DNA from: Methanomicrobiales archaeon
GTDB taxonomy: Archaea; Halobacteriota; Methanomicrobia; Methanomicrobiales; Methanospirillaceae
Direction: 5' to 3'
Length of the DNA stretch: 7,578 bases
Assembly: GCA_013415575.1 (NCBI GenBank)
Contig: JAAEES010000047.1
Span: 1 to 7,578, forward strand
The translations under genes were made by a program, and so were the position numbers. Positions 6,535 through 7,578 of the stretch are shown here, piece by piece (position 1 is the first letter of the stretch; each line of letters opens with the position of its first letter). The notes beneath the pieces are model-generated. The model was not told the DNA's origin and ran no database searches. It saw nothing but the letters and a program-made list of their open reading frames with translations.

Positions 6535-6551
6535 AAAAGAGATTATTTTTT
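6534..6551. terminator. Compact bidirectional T-tract terminator between convergent genes
   Basis: Only eight bases (6535-6542) separate the two stop codons. On the + strand a T6 run (6546-6551) follows the phosphatase stop by 11 bases and overlaps the 3' end of the opposing gene. On the - strand the A5 at 6534-6538 reads as T5 just beyond the DUF169 stop. Short T runs are the usual archaeal termination signal, so this small region could stop transcription from both sides. Confidence 0.45.
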
Positions 6552-7259
6552 CGATCCCGGAGCCTGGGTCACGATCCGCACCGCCTCCACCATATCAGTG
6601 AGGAGCTCTGCCGGGAAACCCATTACCATCTCATCGTCCTCGATTCCAGAGAACTTCCGGGAACCATCGCAACCCAGGGAGAAGTTGGGCCTGCCCGAGA
6701 GATAGGTCTGGGCGGTGGCGTCGGCACACACCGACTGGATCCCGGAAAATTCGGACACGATCCGCCCCCCCAGCCGGAAGAGCGTCGCCTGGGCGAGCTT
6801 GAGCATCACCCGTGGTGCTGCGATGATCAGCACCACATGGGGAACGAAAGGCGTCTTCTCGAGCGGGGCATAGAGGGTTGCATAGGTGGACCCTGATTCC
6901 AGGTGTGGAATACTTTCGATGGTCCGCTTGCAGGCCGGGGCGCTCTCGAATTTGCCGAGTTTGAAGTAGAATTCACCGGTCTTCAGGCTCTCCGAAATCT
7001 GCCGCAGCCCGAGTGCCCAGGCACCGCCGAAACATTCGTGGTTCTCATCGGTGGCATAGAAGATCTTTCCCTCTTTGCGGGCCAGGGTCACCATCATGCA
7101 GTGCCGGATCGTCTTATCCAGCTTCTCCATACCGGCAGGGATATCCTCTTTCTTATGGACAAACCGGAGTGCAACCGGAGAATGTTTCAGGCCAAGCGAC
7201 GTCCTGAATGCTTCGGATGCTCCGGCAAAATCAATCTCATGCATCATGCCTTCCTGCAC
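6543..7259 (-). CDS. DUF169 family protein (COG2043), function unknown
   Basis: The 238-residue protein matches the DUF169 pattern that I know from methanogens and anaerobic bacteria. The N-terminal segment contains LGLKHSPVALRF (22-33). Cys54 (RHCMM) follows, then HECFGGAWALGL (74-85) with Cys76. Further cysteines are at 110, 178 and 197 (SLGCDGS). There is no signal peptide; the stretch VVLIIAAP (142-149) is too short and isolated to be a membrane helix. No catalytic motif is recognisable, so no function is assigned; the conserved cysteines suggest metal or redox chemistry only as a guess. The GTG at 7259 is preferred because GAGGTGA stands six bases before it. The internal ATG codons at residues 5 and 6 have a purine run too close to them. 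The gene lies 60 bases after nadK on the same strand, with a perfect inverted repeat between them. Confidence 0.85.
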   Translation of the reverse strand: MQEGMMHEIDFAGASEAFRTSLGLKHSPVALRFVHKKEDIPAGMEKLDKTIRHCMMVTLARKEGKIFYATDENHECFGGAWALGLRQISESLKTGEFYFKLGKFESAPACKRTIESIPHLESGSTYATLYAPLEKTPFVPHVVLIIAAPRVMLKLAQATLFRLGGRIVSEFSGIQSVCADATAQTYLSGRPNFSLGCDGSRKFSGIEDDEMVMGFPAELLTDMVEAVRIVTQAPGSKK

Positions 7260-7265
7260 AGTTCA

Positions 7266-7272
7266 TCACCTC
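7266..7272 (-). promoter_or_regulatory. Ribosome binding site of the DUF169 gene (GAGGTGA)
   Basis: Read on the minus strand, GAGGTGA is followed by TGAACT and the GTG start. Its first three bases belong to the inner arm of the adjacent inverted repeat, so folding of that repeat in RNA would partly cover it. This site supports the GTG start over the ATG codons further in. Confidence 0.6.
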
Positions 7273-7298
7273 TTTTGCACCGATCTTCTGCAAAAGAG
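7270..7298 (-). promoter_or_regulatory. Perfect 10-base inverted repeat, candidate operator or RNA hairpin upstream of the DUF169 gene
   Basis: CTCTTTTGCA (7270-7279) is perfectly repeated in inverse as TGCAAAAGAG (7289-7298), with a nine-base spacer. It fills half of the 60-base gap between nadK and the DUF169 gene. If the ATTTTATC stretch next to it acts as TATA box, transcription would start near 7280, so the two arms would flank the start site, a common place for an archaeal repressor. Alternatively the RNA hairpin touches the ribosome site of the downstream gene, or ends nadK transcription, though no T run follows it. Confidence 0.6.
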
Positions 7299-7301
7299 CT
7301 G

Positions 7302-7309
7302 ATAAAATC
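7302..7309 (-). promoter_or_regulatory. Possible TATA box for the DUF169 gene
   Basis: On the minus strand this reads ATTTTATC, AT-rich within a GC-rich setting, about 43 bases before the GTG start and 10-17 bases after the nadK stop codon. At the usual spacing it would start transcription near 7280, inside the inverted repeat. The match to the archaeal consensus is only fair, so co-transcription from nadK remains possible. Confidence 0.35.
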
Positions 7310-7319
7310 GCCCATTCCG

Positions 7320-7578
7320 TCAAAGCCGCCGGAGTTTCTGATCGACCTTTTCGAAGAAATTGCGTCCGATGTCTGCGATGAGTGCAGGATCACGTGATTT
7401 TCTGACAATGATGGTGGCTTTCGTGCCAAGATCGATACTCTTCTGCCCGTCGATGACCATGGTTGCCGGTTTCGCACTCTCCAGCCGTATCTCGAGGCTC
7501 CGGTCACTGCTGATGACGTGGGGGCGGGAGGAGAGCATGTAGGGAGCGAGCGGCACCATGAGCACCCCTTCGATCCGG
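7320..7578 (-). CDS. nadK: NAD kinase, C-terminal part (5' partial)
   Basis: NAD kinase phosphorylates NAD to NADP in the cytosol. Only the last 85 residues are visible; the frame is open to the window edge, and the GTG at 7565 is internal. The visible part starts RIEGVLMVPLAPYMLSSRP, matching the conserved NAD kinase segment with its P-x-x-P-h-x-L-S-x-RP pattern. It continues with VIDGQKSIDL (the family's substrate-lining D-G-Q region) and a final helix FFEKVDQKL. The catalytic GGDG and NE/D motifs would lie outside the window. Some methanogen NAD kinases are fused to an inositol-monophosphatase-like domain at the N-terminus, which cannot be judged here. It stands 60 bases upstream of the DUF169 gene on the same strand. 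Confidence 0.87.
   Translation of the reverse strand, partial: RIEGVLMVPLAPYMLSSRPHVISSDRSLEIRLESAKPATMVIDGQKSIDLGTKATIIVRKSRDPALIADIGRNFFEKVDQKLRRL

Noticed and set aside
1..7578. Mobile elements, CRISPR arrays, tRNA or rRNA genes
   Set aside because: I saw no transposase or integrase sequence, no regularly spaced repeats, no CCA-type cloverleaf and no rRNA-like conserved stretches on either strand.

Overview
The window looks like chromosomal DNA from a methanogenic archaeon, most likely of the Methanomicrobiales or close relatives. This is inferred from the gene set: an archaeal Trm-G10 tRNA methyltransferase, a DUF169 protein, and a PUA-linked PAPS-reductase-like protein of the archaeal type. 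The DnaK lacks the large N-terminal insert. TATA-like boxes sit about 30-45 bases before start codons that have no Shine-Dalgarno sequence. Base composition is moderately GC-rich and even throughout, with no mobile element, tRNA, rRNA or CRISPR array visible.

Layout: (1) 2-991 (+), the 3' part of a PAPS/APS-reductase-like PP-loop protein, whose start lies outside the window. (2) 992-1148, a non-coding gap with an inverted repeat and a TATA-like promoter. (3) 1149-4636 (+), a tight grpE-dnaK-dnaJ operon encoding the complete Hsp70 folding machine, with gaps of 1 and 4 bases. (4) 4730-5686 (+), tRNA (guanine-10-N2) methyltransferase. (5) 5752-6534 (+), a PP2C-type Ser/Thr phosphatase. (6) 6543-7259 (-), a DUF169 protein convergent with the phosphatase across only 8 bases, with T-tracts facing both ways. 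(7) 7320-7578 (-), the C-terminus of an NAD kinase, upstream of and co-directional with the DUF169 gene.

The genes are mainly housekeeping: protein folding, tRNA modification, NADP synthesis, signalling. GrpE, DnaK and DnaJ form one functional unit. The others show no evident shared pathway. The phosphatase has no kinase partner in view.

I do not see a clear new multi-gene system here. The best leads are: a perfect 10-base inverted repeat with a 9-base spacer between nadK and the DUF169 gene, placed where a repressor or an RNA hairpin could control that gene; a complete Cys-Cys...CysXXCys iron-sulfur signature plus a TCGL tail in the PAPS-reductase-like protein; and a cysteine-rich C-terminus in GrpE.
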